Assembly (NCBI RefSeq): GCF_000340565.2
Contig: NZ_CP007203.1
Span: 841,593-905,592 of the forward strand
Direction: 5' to 3'
Length of the DNA: 64,000 nucleotides
Source: Nodularia spumigena CCY9414
GTDB lineage: Bacteria; Cyanobacteriota; Cyanobacteriia; Cyanobacteriales; Nostocaceae
Shown here: piece after piece, positions 45,336-54,215 of the stretch
How positions within the stretch are numbered: the stretch's first letter is position 1
How the letters are laid out: each line of letters begins with the position of its first letter
The notes under the pieces: generated by a model
The model's input: only the letters and a program-made list of their open reading frames with translations
The model's database searches: none
What the model was told of the DNA's origin: nothing
Translations under genes and position numbers: made by a program

Positions 45336-46088
45336 ATGATTCAAAAACCCAAGCCCCGAACAAATCGTACACTCAAATTTTTAATAATTACTTTTCTGAT
45401 TATTACCCTAATTTTCCTAGCCCAATACATCAACATTCCAGTAATTTTAAATAATTCCATTTTATGGGTGCAAAGTCTGGGTGTATTCGGACCCATTGCG
45501 TATATTGTCATTTATAACTTAGCCACAATATTATTTATCCCCGGTTCTCTCTTAACCCTCAAAGGTGGTTGCTTGTTTGGCTTATTTTGGGGTGCTGTAT
45601 ATGTGTTAATCGCCGCCATTATCGGAGCAATTTTAGCTTTTATCCTCGGACGCTATTTATCCCGTGATTGGGTTTCACAACAGATTAATAAACATCCTCA
45701 ATTTCAAGCCATAGATTTAGCAGTAGCTAAAGAGGGATGGAAAATAGTCTTACTGACGCGTTTATGTCCCATCTTTCCATTCAACTTATTAAATTATGCT
45801 TTTGGAGTTACACAAGTTTCGCTCAAAGACTATATATTAGGTTCCTTTGGCATTATTCCCGGTACAGTTATGTACGTTTATATGGGTTCCTTAGCAGGTG
45901 ATTTAGCCATGATAAATCAGAATAATCCGCCAATTAATCCCGAAGCGCAAATCTGGCAATGGGTAATGCAAATAATTGGATTAATTGCCACTATTGCGAT
46001 AACTATATATATGACAAAAATTGCTCAAAAAGCTCTAGGCGAAAGTATGGTGACAGCAGAAGTTACTAAAGATGAGACTAATAATTAA
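45336..46088 (+). CDS. TVP38/TMEM64 family (DedA-like) membrane protein
   Basis: 250 residues with about six hydrophobic segments. The VTT/SNARE-associated domain is recognised by FIPGSLLTLKGGCLFGLFWG, AFILGRYLSRDWV, LLTRLCPIFPFNLLNYAFG and LGSFGIIPGTVMYVYMGS. Family members are proposed lipid scramblases or transporters. Its position after a TIGR04283 glycosyltransferase is a frequently seen pairing. Confidence 0.9.
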   Translation: MIQKPKPRTNRTLKFLIITFLIITLIFLAQYINIPVILNNSILWVQSLGVFGPIAYIVIYNLATILFIPGSLLTLKGGCLFGLFWGAVYVLIAAIIGAILAFILGRYLSRDWVSQQINKHPQFQAIDLAVAKEGWKIVLLTRLCPIFPFNLLNYAFGVTQVSLKDYILGSFGIIPGTVMYVYMGSLAGDLAMINQNNPPINPEAQIWQWVMQIIGLIATIAITIYMTKIAQKALGESMVTAEVTKDETNN

Positions 46089-46446
46089 ATAAAATATAGG
46101 ACTACTATTTGATTTTTGGTAAGCTATATCATAGCCCCCTCCCCGTAAGCGGGGCTACGGTGTACACACAAGTCTTGAAATCCTACCTAACGCTTGGTTT
46201 CGTTGTCTAATTCTAAGCTCTAGGATTGCGCCGAAAAACCTGTCATTGCGAGGAGGAACGACGAAGCAATCGCAACAATCACGGGATTATGCGATTACTT
46301 CGTTCCGCTATCGCTGCACTCGTAATGACAATTTAAAGTGTCTAGAAAGCTTGAAACCTTTACAGATACCACTTGTGTGTACACGGTAGGTAAGCGGGGA
46401 GGGGGTTGGGAGTGGGGTTCTTATCTACCTAATTCATAATTAACGC
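46089..46446. other. 358-base spacer holding nested repeats
   Basis: A 225-bp MITE-like element (listed separately) lies inside a partly symmetrical G/C-rich repeat: ccccctccccgtaagcgggg on the left (46135-46154), gtaagcggggaggggg on the right (46390-46405). No gene is seen. Confidence 0.6.
46160..46384. mobile_element. 225-bp MITE with GTGTACACACAAGT ends
   Basis: Perfect 14-base terminal inverted repeats (46160-46173 and 46371-46384), extendable to TAC(G/C)GTGTACACACAAGT with flanking TA on both sides, as for IS630/Tc1-type elements. The interior contains the widespread 'gtcattgcgaggaggaacga / cgttcc...gtaatgac' inverted repeat. No ORF is present. Confidence 0.7.
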
Positions 46447-46653
46447 CTATTTTTCTACTTCTGCATAGTGCCAGCGTGTTACACCATTTTCATTTGAGGT
46501 AACTAGAATATTGAAGCATTCTAAACTTTCTAAATGGTGATTAATCACTTGCTTTTGTCGCTGGGTAACTTTAAACTGTTTGATAACTTGTTCTAAAGTC
46601 CATTCACCGCCACTGGTGCGTAATAAATCCCGAATTGCTGCAAATGGAAGCAA
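46447..46653 (-). CDS. Small hypothetical protein, possibly a C-terminal gene remnant
   Basis: 68 residues from TTG 46653, with a winged-helix-like pattern (WTLEQVIKQFKVTQRQKQVINHHLESL, then a short basic wing ending TRWHYAE). I do not recognise the family. No good ribosome binding site is visible and only ~80 bases separate it from the divergent mgtE, so it may be the tail of a lost larger gene. The amino-acid composition is protein-like, which is the reason for listing it. Confidence 0.4.
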   Translation of the reverse strand: MLPFAAIRDLLRTSGGEWTLEQVIKQFKVTQRQKQVINHHLESLECFNILVTSNENGVTRWHYAEVEK

Positions 46654-46735
46654 TTACAAAATTAACTTCCTCATTCCCACATTCCTCTAAACTAAAAGCA
46701 GCAAACTTGTTGAAACTGGCTAAGGAAAATAGATT

Positions 46736-48136
46736 TTGACTGAGACGAATCATTTAAACTTTACCACCCAAAATATCACGCGCAGCGAATTGCAAGATTT
46801 AGTGCGAAATCAGCTACAAATTCTCCTAGAATCGGGGAACTTGCAGGAAGCCAAATCTATTCTCCAACCTGTGCAACCTGCGGATATTGCTGAGGCCATT
46901 GAAGGTTTACCAGAAGCAATGCACGCTTTGGTGTTTCGCTTGCTTCCTAAAACTGAGGCTATCGAAGTTTATGAATATCTCGACTACAGTGTTCAAGAAC
47001 ATTTAATTGAAGAACTCAGAAGTCAGGATGTCCGTGACATTGTAGATAAAATGTCCCCGGATGACCGCGCCAGGTTATTTGACGAGTTACCAGCAAAAGT
47101 TGTCAATCGCTTGCTAGAACAATTGAGTCCAGCCGAACGCCAAGCTACAGCCCAACTTTTGGGTTATGAGGCGGATACAGCTGGGCGCATTATGACTCCA
47201 AAGTTAATTTATCTCAAAGAAAATTTTACGGTATCTCAAGCCATAGAGCGAATTCGCAGCCTCGCTAATATGAGTGAGATGATTTACTACCTTTATGTTA
47301 CTGATACCGCTAGGCGTTTGACGGGAATTGTCTCTTTACGAGAGTTGGTGGTATCTCAGCTTGAACAAACCATTGGCGATATTATGACCCGTGAAGTGGT
47401 GTTTGTCCATACCGATACTGACCAAGAAGAAGTCGCTCGATTAATTCAAAGATATGATTTTTTAGCTGTTCCTGTGGTGGATAAAGAACAGCGTTTAGTA
47501 GGTATTGTCACTGTTGATGATGTGATTGATATTCTGCAACGAGAAACCACCGAGGATATCTACGCCTTGGGCGGTGGTGTGCAGTCTGATGGTGATAACT
47601 ATTTTCAAATGAGTTTACTGCAAGTTGCCCGGAAGCGGGTGGTGTGGTTATTCGTTTTACTGATAACGAACACAGTCACGGGTACAATTATTAAGTCTCA
47701 AGAAGATATCTTAAAACAAGTAGTTATCCTGACAGCCTTTATTCCTTTGCTGACAGGCACTGGTGGTAATGTGGGCGCGCAGTCTTCTACAGTGGTAATT
47801 CGGGGGATGAGTACCGATGAAATTAGATCCCTGAAGATATGGCAGGTAATTGGCAGAGAAGCGATCGCCGGGGCGTTCTTGGGTTTAATGTTAGGTAGCA
47901 TGGCCACCATCTGGGCTTACTTTCTGCAAGGACGCGCCGAGGTAGCATTCACTGTAGGTATCAGTCTGGTAGCTATTTCTGTGATTGCTTCTGTCTCAGG
48001 TTCAGCACTGCCATTTTTATTCCGCGCCTTCCGCTTAGACCCAGCCTTGATGTCAGCACCGTTTATTACTACAGCCGTTGATGTCTTGGGTGTTTTGATT
48101 TACTTTAAGTTGGCGCGAGTCATTTTAGGGTTATAG
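46736..48136 (+). CDS. mgtE: Magnesium transporter MgtE
   Basis: 466 residues from TTG 46736 (AAGGAAAA upstream). Cytosolic N domain (about 20-140: QPADIAEAIEGLPE, MSPDDRARLFDELPAK), two CBS domains (about 145-270; IMTPKLIYLKENFTVSQA, IMTREVVFVHTDTDQEEVARL), a plug helix and five transmembrane helices. The pore motif is TGTGGNVGAQSSTV. Mg2+ binding between the N and CBS domains closes the channel. The layout is complete. Confidence 0.95.
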   Translation: MTETNHLNFTTQNITRSELQDLVRNQLQILLESGNLQEAKSILQPVQPADIAEAIEGLPEAMHALVFRLLPKTEAIEVYEYLDYSVQEHLIEELRSQDVRDIVDKMSPDDRARLFDELPAKVVNRLLEQLSPAERQATAQLLGYEADTAGRIMTPKLIYLKENFTVSQAIERIRSLANMSEMIYYLYVTDTARRLTGIVSLRELVVSQLEQTIGDIMTREVVFVHTDTDQEEVARLIQRYDFLAVPVVDKEQRLVGIVTVDDVIDILQRETTEDIYALGGGVQSDGDNYFQMSLLQVARKRVVWLFVLLITNTVTGTIIKSQEDILKQVVILTAFIPLLTGTGGNVGAQSSTVVIRGMSTDEIRSLKIWQVIGREAIAGAFLGLMLGSMATIWAYFLQGRAEVAFTVGISLVAISVIASVSGSALPFLFRAFRLDPALMSAPFITTAVDVLGVLIYFKLARVILGL

Positions 48137-48256
48137 TCCCAAGAGGGAAAGTCAAAAGTATTAAATTCCCTCGCAACAAATGAAACGAACACATTTTTTC
48201 TTTGGCTGAAAGCCCTGCTATATAATGAAAACTCTGCAATTCGGACTCTAAAATTT

Positions 48257-48514
48257 TTACAATTCTGAAGCCGTTTCTGGTGCAACAATTTCTCCAGTCC
48301 CTAACTCTAGGATCATATCTTGATCAGTAATTAATTCATTGAGTTCTTTAACTTTTAAATTCATTTTCTCGCAAGATTCTCTGAGTTCACGGGCAAAAGT
48401 ATTAACATCATCGCCATAGCCACATTGATAAGCAGCGATTTTTATTCCCTGCTTGGCATTTGCTCTAGCACAATCTACTAATTCTGTGCCAAGCAATGGT
48501 TTTGGGGATGTCAT
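48257..48514 (-). CDS. Conserved small hypothetical protein
   Basis: 85 residues, soluble, helix-rich, with the stretch LVDCARANAKQGIKIAAYQCGYG followed by ARELRESCEKMNLKVKELNELI and an acidic C-terminus. It looks like a genuine cyanobacterial small protein by composition. No domain name is recognised and the neighbours do not suggest a role. Confidence 0.6.
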   Translation of the reverse strand: MTSPKPLLGTELVDCARANAKQGIKIAAYQCGYGDDVNTFARELRESCEKMNLKVKELNELITDQDMILELGTGEIVAPETASEL

Positions 48515-48639
48515 AAGTCGTAGTTGTTATTTCTTGGGTGTTTTTCTTTAGATAGGTTAGCATTTATTTAGTATTAACACATCTATCCAATGGAATAGTA
48601 AGAATTCGTAATTCGTAATTCGTCAATCCAAAATTCTCT

Positions 48640-48662
48640 AGCCCCGGATTAATCCGGGGTAA
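48640..48662. repeat. Palindrome CCCCGGATTAATCCGGGG
   Basis: Perfect 18-base palindrome in the spacer between the small hypothetical gene and the SDR gene, beside an attcgtaattcgt STRR. Confidence 0.7.
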
Positions 48663-48699
48663 CATAACATCTTCAATCCCAAATTCTCAGTTGTTTGAA

Positions 48700-49554
48700 T
48701 TAGCCGTTGACGATTGAACCACCATTGGGATGTAATACTTGACCAGTCATATAAGACGCATCATCGGAAGCTAAAAAGACATAACTGGGTGCAACTTCTT
48801 CAGGTTGTCCGGCTCGTCCCATTGGAACTTGTTTACCGAAAGTTGCAACTTGATCTGCGGGAAAAGTGGAAGGAATTAATGGTGTCCAAATCGGTCCAGG
48901 TGCGACAGCATTAACTCGAATCTCTTTGGAGACTAAATTTTGTGATAAGGAACGAGTAAAGGCGACTATTGCCCCTTTTGTAGAGGAATAATCGAGTAAT
49001 TTGGCATTACCTTTATACGCTGTGACGGATGTACTATTAATGATGGAACTACCTGCTTTTAGGTGTTTCATTGCGGCTTTAGTCAGGTAAAACATCGAGA
49101 AAATATTAGTGCGGAAAGTGCGCTCTAGTTGCTCTTTACTAATGTCCTCAATGCTTTCTTGCGGATGTTGTTCAGCAGCGTTATTAATCAGAATATCGAG
49201 TTTACCTAATTGCTCAACGGTTTGTTCTACAGCTTGCTGACAAAAGGTTTCATCGGTAATATCGCCTGCGATCGCCACTACACGCCGCCCAAGATTTTCT
49301 ACCAAATGTTTGGTTTCTTTCGCATCGTCATGTTCCATCAAGTAAACCAGCGCCACATCTGCACCTTCTTTCGCAAAGGCGATCGCCACAGCTCGACCAA
49401 TACCACTATCTCCCCCTGTGATTAATGCTACTTTATTGTTTAATTTGCCACTACCTTGATACTGGGGGTCATCAGCTTTAGGTTTGGGCTTCATTTCTGA
49501 TTCTTTACCGGGTGGTTTTTGTTCCTGTGGTGGTTGTAAGATTTCTTCTGGCAT
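48700..49554 (-). CDS. SDR family oxidoreductase (YghA/general-stress type)
   Basis: 284 residues from ATG 49554 (MPEEILQPPQEQKPPG); the 15-codon in-frame extension upstream is hydrophobic and not expected. A Pro/Lys-rich leader precedes the Rossmann motif TGGDSGIGRAVA, NNAAEQHPQ and the active site Ser (STSVTAY) with YSSTKGA (YxxxK). The ending GQVLHPNGGSIVNG is typical. The group includes stress-induced oxidoreductases with a long polar N-terminus. The substrate is unknown. Confidence 0.9.
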   Translation of the reverse strand: MPEEILQPPQEQKPPGKESEMKPKPKADDPQYQGSGKLNNKVALITGGDSGIGRAVAIAFAKEGADVALVYLMEHDDAKETKHLVENLGRRVVAIAGDITDETFCQQAVEQTVEQLGKLDILINNAAEQHPQESIEDISKEQLERTFRTNIFSMFYLTKAAMKHLKAGSSIINSTSVTAYKGNAKLLDYSSTKGAIVAFTRSLSQNLVSKEIRVNAVAPGPIWTPLIPSTFPADQVATFGKQVPMGRAGQPEEVAPSYVFLASDDASYMTGQVLHPNGGSIVNG

Positions 49555-49969
49555 AGGATAAATTTCTGGTAAATTAATTAAGGAAAAAACAATTAACAAA
49601 ATTCTAAAAGTAAACCCTGGATCGATAATTCAATCCAAGGTTTAATTTATGCTTTAACTCCCAACTTACAATTTGTAAGTTTAGGCTTTTTACCCCGGAT
49701 GTAAGCCAAACGTACTAATTGAGGGCAATTGTACGCGACCGACATTTTTATCCTCACACCTGACACACGCTCTTAATCTGACCACTGAAAACAAGTACAC
49801 AACTCTCTTGGAATGTCAGGATTGCTCCTGTTCATCTGCTTTTAAGTTAACTATGAAATTGGAGAAATTTATCATTCTGGAGATGGAAAGACAAATTAGC
49901 TTTTCTCAACCTTAAGACGTAAAATATAGTAATATTAATAAATAATTTGGATGTTAATTGTACTGAATT
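49555..49969. promoter_or_regulatory. Spacer with a 19-base palindrome
   Basis: 415 bases between divergent genes. AACTTACAATTTGTAAGTT (49663-49681; nine-base arms) is a possible operator because of its size and symmetry; no regulator can be named. No gene is seen. Confidence 0.35.
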
Positions 49970-50632
49970 ATGGCGAATAAAACACTGGGAATAGAACCAC
50001 AACTATATAACTACTTACTCTCTGTATCTTTACGGGAACCAGAAATCCTGTCTCAACTCAGGGAAGAAACAGCGCAGCATCCGATGGCGATGATGCAAAT
50101 TGCACCGGAACAAGGACAATTTATGGCTTTGCTGGTGCAATTAATGGGAGCAAAGAAAACTTTAGAAGTGGGGGTATTTACGGGTTATAGTTCTCTAGCG
50201 GTGGCTTTGGCGTTACCTCCAGAAGGTCGGGTAGTAGCCTGTGATGTGAGTGAGGAATTTACAGCGATCGCACTTCGTTATTGGCAAGCAGCCGGAGTAT
50301 CAGATAAAATTGATTTACATATTGCCCCAGCAATGGAGACATTAGATCAGTTACTCGCCGCAGGTGAAGCAGAAACCTTTGACTTCGCCTTCATTGATGC
50401 TGACAAAAGCAATTATGATGGTTATTATGAGCGATCGCTGCAATTAGTCCGTCCTGGTGGATTAATTTTGATTGATAATGTGCTTTGGTCTGGTAGAGTT
50501 GCAGATACCGAAGTTCAAGACAATCGCACTACAAAGATTCGCGCCTTGAATGAGAAATTGCATCAAGATGAGCGAATTAATTTGAGTTTAATTCCCATCG
50601 CTGATGGTTTAACCCTGGCGCACAAGAAATAA
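49970..50632 (+). CDS. Class I SAM-dependent O-methyltransferase
   Basis: 220 residues, caffeoyl-CoA O-methyltransferase-like (family 3). SAM-binding motif I LEVGVFTGYSSLAVALAL, VVACDVSEEF, and the metal/catalytic region FDFAFIDADKSNYDGYYE and LILIDNVLWSGRVAD are all present. The acceptor is probably a catechol-type small molecule but cannot be read from the sequence. Confidence 0.9.
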   Translation: MANKTLGIEPQLYNYLLSVSLREPEILSQLREETAQHPMAMMQIAPEQGQFMALLVQLMGAKKTLEVGVFTGYSSLAVALALPPEGRVVACDVSEEFTAIALRYWQAAGVSDKIDLHIAPAMETLDQLLAAGEAETFDFAFIDADKSNYDGYYERSLQLVRPGGLILIDNVLWSGRVADTEVQDNRTTKIRALNEKLHQDERINLSLIPIADGLTLAHKK

Positions 50633-50724
50633 TTACCGTAGAGGCAATTTTATCAATTGTCTCTATTGCACAGGTTTGGAATTTTGATATCTGCAATTTC
50701 GTTTTTATAGAAATTCTATAAGAG

Positions 50725-50775
50725 CAACGAACCGCCAAGTACGCCAAGTACGCCAAGAAGAAAGAGGAAAGAGGA
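50725..50775. repeat. Short tandem repeat cgccaagta
   Basis: aaccgccaagtacgccaagtacgccaag, also present in the dispersed repeats at 38.1 and 38.57 kb. Confidence 0.7.
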
Positions 50776-50777
50776 AA

Positions 50778-51674
50778 TTACGCATTACGACTTAATTGAT
50801 ATTGTTTCCACTTTTCTTGCTGACGCACTCTTTTTTCTGCGGTGAGTTTATCACAACAGTGGGGACAAGAAATACCTTCTTCATATTTAGGGGAAGTCTT
50901 ATCTGTCGCAGAAATTGGATGTCCACAACAAAAGCATAATTCATGACTACCTGATTCTAAGCCATGACGGACGGCTACTCGTTCATCAAATACAAAACAT
51001 TCACCTTCCCACAAACTTGACTCTGTTGGGACTGATTCTAAATACTTCAGAATACCGCCTTTGAGGTGATAAACTTCGGCAAAGCCTTGAGATATCATAA
51101 ATGATGAGGCTTTTTCACAACGAATTCCACCAGTACAGAACAAAGCCACTTTTTTGTGTTGCTTGGGGTCGAGATTTTGACTCACATATTCGGGAAACTC
51201 TCGGAATGATTTAGTTTGAGGATTTTGGGCTTTTTTGAAAGTCCCAATATTCACCTCATAATCATTACGAGTGTCAATTACAATTACGTCAGGATCACAA
51301 ATCAAATCATTCCATTCTTCGGGACTGACATAAGTCCCCACCTGCTGATTTGGGTCAACTTCCGGTAAACCCATAGTCACAATTTCTGGTTTTAGCCGCA
51401 CCTTCATCCGTTCAAAAGGCTGTGTTTCGGTGTATGATTCTTTGGCTTCTAAGTCGGATAAACGGGGGTCAGAACGCAAAAACGTTAAAACAGAGTCAAC
51501 AGCTTGCCGCGACCCGGTAATAGTGCCATTAATGCCCTCTGCTGCTAATAAAATTGTCCCCTTAACACCTTGTGATTGGCAGTAAGAAAGCAGAGGTTCT
51601 TGTTTTTCGGCAAAATCGGGCAGTCTGACAAATTTATACAGCGCTGCCACCACCTGGATATTTTCTTGCTTCAT
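50778..51674 (-). CDS. trhO: tRNA uridine(34) hydroxylase TrhO (rhodanese family)
   Basis: 298 residues. The N-terminal ferredoxin-like domain ([14 protein letters not shown]) is followed by a rhodanese domain (about 120-215) with the active-site loop [15 protein letters not shown] and a C-terminal zinc-knuckle region ([13 protein letters not shown]). TrhO makes 5-hydroxyuridine at the wobble position using oxygen. The length matches the family. The divergent tRNA gene just upstream is a coincidence of neighbourhood as far as can be told; tRNA-Ala(TGC) is, however, among tRNAs carrying U34. Confidence 0.92.
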   Translation of the reverse strand: MKQENIQVVAALYKFVRLPDFAEKQEPLLSYCQSQGVKGTILLAAEGINGTITGSRQAVDSVLTFLRSDPRLSDLEAKESYTETQPFERMKVRLKPEIVTMGLPEVDPNQQVGTYVSPEEWNDLICDPDVIVIDTRNDYEVNIGTFKKAQNPQTKSFREFPEYVSQNLDPKQHKKVALFCTGGIRCEKASSFMISQGFAEVYHLKGGILKYLESVPTESSLWEGECFVFDERVAVRHGLESGSHELCFCCGHPISATDKTSPKYEEGISCPHCCDKLTAEKRVRQQEKWKQYQLSRNA

Positions 51675-51730
51675 TTCCTGAGCAATGATATAATCTTTAT
51701 CTAAAGTAGCAAATGCTTTTTCTATTGTAT

Positions 51731-51803
51731 GGGGGTTTAGCTCAGTTGGTAGAGCGCCTGCTTTGCAAGCAGGATGTCAGCAGTTCGAGTCTGCTAATCT
51801 CCA
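51731..51803 (+). tRNA. trnA: tRNA-Ala (anticodon TGC)
   Basis: 73-base cloverleaf: acceptor GGGGGTT/AATCTCC, D-arm GCTCAGTTGGTAGAGC, anticodon stem CCTGC-loop-GCAGG with TGC at 51764-51766, T-arm AGCAGTTCGAGTCTGCT, discriminator A. CCA is not encoded. The 3' end touches the stop codon of the antisense DUF938 gene. Confidence 0.97.
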
Positions 51804-52445
51804 CTATTCAGCACGTTGAAAGACGACAGAAAGATTATTAGCCGGCATTTGGTAAATTTCTTTAAAAGTCAGGTCTTGGGTTTTAGCTGCTTCTATGACA
51901 TCTTCCAAATTACGCACACCCCACTCAGGATTTCGCTCCTTTAAAGATTGGTCAAAGGCCGCATTGCTAGAAGCAGTATGTTCGCCGTTTTGTTTGAACG
52001 GTCCATATAAATAGAGTATTCCACCATTCGGCAAAATGCGACCAGCACCAGCCATTAATCCCAAACAAGCTGACCAAGGTGAAATATGAATCATATTAAT
52101 ATTAACTATAGCTACAATGGGTGAGTCAGGTAAATTACCTTTCTCCACTCCCCAAATTGGCGCACTAGCATCAAGTTCCAGAGGTGGATAAAGATTATCT
52201 GATGGACATTCTTCAGCCCAAGCCCTCACACTAGCGCGTAACAACGGATTTTGTTCAGAAGGTAGCCATTGACGAGGGCTAAGACGGGGCGCAAAATATA
52301 CAGCGTGTTCACCCGTACCACTAGCAACTTCCAAGATAGTGCCAGTTGTAGGTAACACTTGTAAAAGCACCTCTAAAATAGGTTCACGATTGCGTTGAGT
52401 TGCAGGCGCGTACTGTCGCGCATCCTCCGGTATATTAATATCCAA
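51804..52445 (-). CDS. DUF938 family SAM-dependent methyltransferase-like protein
   Basis: 213 residues. The opening DARQYAPATQRNREPILEVL and motif I ILEVASGTGEHAVYFAPRL define DUF938; SPWSACLGLMAGAGRILPNGG and LYLYGPFKQNG follow. It is probably a small-molecule methyltransferase of unknown substrate. The stop codon abuts tRNA-Ala on the other strand. The 5' end is divergent from the acyltransferase gene, across a spacer repeat. Confidence 0.87.
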   Translation of the reverse strand: MDINIPEDARQYAPATQRNREPILEVLLQVLPTTGTILEVASGTGEHAVYFAPRLSPRQWLPSEQNPLLRASVRAWAEECPSDNLYPPLELDASAPIWGVEKGNLPDSPIVAIVNINMIHISPWSACLGLMAGAGRILPNGGILYLYGPFKQNGEHTASSNAAFDQSLKERNPEWGVRNLEDVIEAAKTQDLTFKEIYQMPANNLSVVFQRAE

Positions 52446-52454
52446 ACTTTTCCG

Positions 52455-52505
52455 TCCTTTGCGCCTTTGCGCCTTTGCGTGTTAGCGGAGCGGGGCGTAG
52501 CCCTA
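52455..52505. repeat. Dispersed repeat gcgcctttgcgcctttgcgtgttagcg
   Basis: About 45 bases (tttgcgcctttgcgtgttag, then cggagcggggcgtagccc) that form an inverted relative of 3497-3540. Confidence 0.75.
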
Positions 52506-52532
52506 CTAAATCCATATTCTCTGGAGAATCAT

Positions 52533-53939
52533 TTGCCTAAATCAATCAACTCGACCCAACCACCACTCAAATTTATTCGCCAAAGCTTTAACCCCTTTAT
52601 ACTCCAAATTTTCCGGTGGTTATTGCCTATTGTGCTACGTTTTCGCACTAAACCGTGGCTACCTGCGGGTATTGTCCACATTGAAGCTGAGAATGTTGAG
52701 ACATTAGCTAAACTTTATCACCAATTCCAGGCTGGCAAAATTCGCTTTTTGATTGCATTTCGTCATCCAGAGGTAGAAGATCCTCTGTGTATGTTATATC
52801 TACTTTCCTACATTTTGCCCAATGTTGCTCGCCAGCACGGGATTAAATTGCAAGAACCCATTCACAGCTACTTTCTTTATGACCGTGGGATGACTATATG
52901 GGCGGGAAATTGGCTAGGGCGGTTATTCTCTAAAGTTGGGGGTGTTCCCATTCGTCGTGGTCGCCGAGTAGATAGACAAGCGATTCAAACCGCACGAGAA
53001 TTGTTTTGTAATGGTGAAATGGCGATCGCAGTTGCACCAGAAGGAGGTAATAATGGTCATAGTGAAATTGTCAGTCCCCTAGAACCCGGTGTGGCGCAAT
53101 TAGGTTTCTGGTGTGTAGAAGACTTGCAAAAAGCCCAGCGTTCTGAGACTGTGGTAATTGTCCCGATTGGTATTCAGTATAGTTACGTCGAGCCACCTTG
53201 GTCAAAACTGCATAAGCTATTAACTAAATTAGAAGCTGATAGCGGTTTGGAACCAATTGATCAACCAGCGACTCCAGAAATTTACTATCAACGCATTTGT
53301 CGCTTGGGTGAATATTTGATTACCGAGATGGAAGAGTTTTATCGCCGCTTCTATCATCAAGATATCCCCAAAACCATATCGATTGATGAATCTGCAAGTC
53401 CTAATGATATTTTAATTGCGAGATTGCATCGTTTAATGGATAAAGCTTTACAGGTTCCTGAAGCATATTTTGGCGTACAAGCCCAAGGAAATTTTATTGA
53501 TCGTTGTCGTCGTTTAGAAGAAGCCGGTTGGAATTACATTTACCGGGATGATATAGCAGATATCAATGCTTTACCACCGTTCAAACGCGGTTTAGCAGAT
53601 TGGGTTGCGTCGGAAGCAGATTTGAAAATGCAACACATGAGAATTGTGGAAAGTTTTGTGGCTGTAACTGCTAATTATATCCAGGAAAAACCGACGGCGG
53701 AAAGGTTCGCAGAAACAACGTTATTAATGTTTGATTTGCTGTCTCGTATTCAGGAATCTACTCTTCCCGGAAGACCTCGCTTGGGTTTGCGAAAGGCGCT
53801 GATTACTGTCGGTGAACCGATTTCTGTGACTGAACGCTGGGAAAAAACTCAAGGGAATCGCTCTGCAACTCGTCAAGCTGTGAATACATTGACAAAAGAC
53901 TTACAAACTGCTATGGAAAATTTAATTCAGGATAATTAG
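52533..53939 (+). CDS. PlsC-like acyltransferase
   Basis: 468 residues from TTG 52533, which has GGAG nine bases upstream. A longer ORF from 52395 translates the repeat and overlaps the divergent gene, so it is rejected. The acyltransferase motif HX4D is in FRHPEVEDP (about residue 73) and the second block is VAPEGGNNGHS. The region between has RLFSKVGGVPIRRGRR, the glycerol-phosphate-binding-like block. The C-terminal ~200 residues are not part of the standard PlsC fold. It could acylate lysophosphatidate or another lipid; the substrate is not certain. Confidence 0.83.
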   Translation: MPKSINSTQPPLKFIRQSFNPFILQIFRWLLPIVLRFRTKPWLPAGIVHIEAENVETLAKLYHQFQAGKIRFLIAFRHPEVEDPLCMLYLLSYILPNVARQHGIKLQEPIHSYFLYDRGMTIWAGNWLGRLFSKVGGVPIRRGRRVDRQAIQTARELFCNGEMAIAVAPEGGNNGHSEIVSPLEPGVAQLGFWCVEDLQKAQRSETVVIVPIGIQYSYVEPPWSKLHKLLTKLEADSGLEPIDQPATPEIYYQRICRLGEYLITEMEEFYRRFYHQDIPKTISIDESASPNDILIARLHRLMDKALQVPEAYFGVQAQGNFIDRCRRLEEAGWNYIYRDDIADINALPPFKRGLADWVASEADLKMQHMRIVESFVAVTANYIQEKPTAERFAETTLLMFDLLSRIQESTLPGRPRLGLRKALITVGEPISVTERWEKTQGNRSATRQAVNTLTKDLQTAMENLIQDN

Positions 53940-53981
53940 CAAACACCGGGTTTTTGGATAAAAACCCAGTTGTTCTTCTAC

Positions 53982-54215
53982 TTAATCTTCTAAATCCATA
54001 TCTGAATCATCATCGTCATGATCATAGGGCAGATCATCAAGCTCAATCATCTCAGAGATTTCTTCTACTTGACTCAGACGCTGAGATTCTTGATGTTCAC
54101 GCTCTATCAGGCGACCATTTGCCTTTAGCCATTCTAGCAAAACAAATTCATTACTAGTACGAATTACAGTGGCTCGTTGATTCCGAGGTTCTTCACTCAA
54201 AGGGCCGTTAGGCAT
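53982..54215 (-). CDS. DUF3134 family protein
   Basis: 77 residues from ATG 54215 (MPNGPLSEEPRNQRATVI); a GTG four codons upstream is possible. The cyanobacterial DUF3134 signature EEPRNQRA...LLEWLKANGRLI is followed by a strongly acidic tail (DLPYDHDDDDSDMDLED). Function unknown. It converges with the acyltransferase gene. Confidence 0.75.
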   Translation of the reverse strand: MPNGPLSEEPRNQRATVIRTSNEFVLLEWLKANGRLIEREHQESQRLSQVEEISEMIELDDLPYDHDDDDSDMDLED

